A stretch of 64,000 nt of DNA from Trissonchulus latispiculum (Eukaryota > Nematoda > Enoplea > Enoplida > Ironidae). Numbering within the stretch: the stretch's first letter is position 1; each line of letters starts with the position of its first letter. A program made the position numbers and the translations under genes. Of this stretch, positions 63,052 through 64,000 are shown piece after piece. The notes under the pieces are model-generated. The model saw only the letters and a list, made by a program, of their open reading frames with translations, did no database searches and was not told where the DNA came from. The stretch lies in the NCBI GenBank assembly GCA_030248195.1, contig JASAND010012466.1:1-64000 (forward strand). The letters run 5' to 3'.

Positions 63052-64000
63052 TAGTGATGTGGATAGGATCGGATCGGCAGCCAAAATCAACTACCGATCC
63101 GATCCGACAATTGCCCAGCGATCCGATCCGATCCGATCCGATCCACCCCCGGATCGGACCGATCCGATCCGATCCGACCATAATTTTAATTTTTAATTGT
63201 AGACACTTAAATTGCTATATCTGCTTATTTCCCATAATTTTGCAAAGTTTTGATCAAACTTCGCATCGGAATCTTATTGAATAATTCTGAAAGTCCGTAT
63301 CAGAAACTTCAGCTGCAGAATACTGTGTAGTTACCTTTAAAAAACAACAATTTCCTTTGTTTCAGAGTTCTACTGTCCAAAGATTTGAGAAGAAAAGTTT
63401 AGAAAAGTTGAAGCGAGTAGGGTGTAAGACCTACCGTTCGTACAAACGTTGGTCATTTATTGGAAGCTTAAGAATACATTTATAGTTGTACAATATAGCT
63501 ATGGCAGATGAATTGGACACTTCTGAAAGTGTCCCAGATTTTATAGATACAGAATGCATGTGCGCAAGATTCACAGATAGATAAGTTGCACAATTATCGC
63601 ATTCTGTTCAATTCGGACAGATGAGTAAAGTATGTATGTGTCTGTGAACATTGTTGATAGAGTGTAAATTTTTAAATCAAGAAGTAATAATGAAGAATAT
63701 TTGTAATTTATAGCTGATATTTAAATTCAGTAGCAACACTTTTTTGGTTTATTTTAAATAAGCCATATTCTATTGTTTTAAAGCTTACTATTCCTATATT
63801 TTATTAACTTATGATTGATTAAATTTTAAAATATCGTATTTGATTTTGTTAATTTTATGTATTATAACATTTATTTTATGTACTTACATATTTGTATGTA
63901 ATTACCATTAAAAGAGATTATATAGTACATGCATATATATAAGTAAATAATTATACGTTAACGTTAGCATAAAACGTATATAAATATGTAAATTTAATTC
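63052..64000. mobile_element. Second GGATCG hAT-like element end, cut by window edge
   Basis: TAGTGATGTGGATAGGATCG follows (TA)n and GGATCG words run to about 63,178. It mirrors the right part of 51370-54585 and continues beyond the window. Its internal GACAGAT-word copy is more diverged than the left one. Confidence 0.85.

Larger units (their letters stand above)
53659..64000. repeat. Giant composite palindrome, arms over 5 kb, centre ~58,798
   Basis: The left arm (53659 or earlier, to 58794) is matched in reverse by the right arm (58801 to the window end). Matching landmarks: 53659/64000, 54601/63037, 55143/62490, 56159/61470, 57537/60103, 58205/59417. The centre is CTTCCGGT-AACTAA-ACCGGAAG. 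The arms differ by scattered substitutions and indels. The right arm is cut by the window end. Confidence 0.93.

Overview
The window looks like the nuclear genome of an invertebrate animal; I cannot name the phylum or species. The evidence is one intron-rich gene for a class-5 (ATP10-type) P4-ATPase, LINE fragments of two kinds, and a very dense load of terminal-inverted-repeat (TIR) DNA elements, foldback elements, minisatellites and (TA)n runs. It is AT-rich. No bacterial-type operons are visible.

The only host gene I can support is on the minus strand, CDS 43864 down to 12522. I joined 24 coding exons by hand. Every intron is GT-AG, all phases agree, and the exons total 4311 nt, a complete 1436-residue flippase with [30 protein letters not shown] and GDGANDV motifs in order. 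An in-frame stop lies just upstream of the first ATG. A 5'-truncated LINE sits about 140 bp past the stop codon, in the presumed 3' UTR, bounded by a perfect 12-bp target-site duplication (TSD).

Layout. 1-6.0 kb: a 3.6-kb inverted-repeat structure, a tRNA-Phe-like relic, a GGGCTGG minisatellite, foldback elements and TTTCAG-word arrays. 6.0-10.8 kb: no gene seen. 10.8-12.4 kb: LINE. 12.5-43.9 kb: flippase gene, with TIR elements in at least nine introns. These include a 5.3-kb foldback element whose arms are 49-bp GGCCCGG-type tandem repeats, a 148-bp satellite, a TTAA-flanked element containing a chain of hairpins, and several copies of a G/C-run element with 5-bp TSDs. 43.9-50 kb: more repeats, no gene. 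50.1-54.6 kb: two hAT-like TIR elements (tip TAGTGATG) with subterminal word arrays, inserted in (TA)n. About 53.7 kb to the window end: a giant composite palindrome centred near 58,798 with arms over 5 kb and a spacer of about 6 nt. Each arm carries a LINE C-terminal fragment, a hAT-like element end and nested foldback elements.

The most unusual content is the repeat biology. First, a small TIR family (ends CTGGCTTTTTCCTA or CTGGGTTTATTTTA) with consistent 5-bp TSDs that does not fit the common TIR superfamilies. Second, several elements built on one plan: a short tip followed by dense arrays of a family-specific short word. Third, the giant palindrome.
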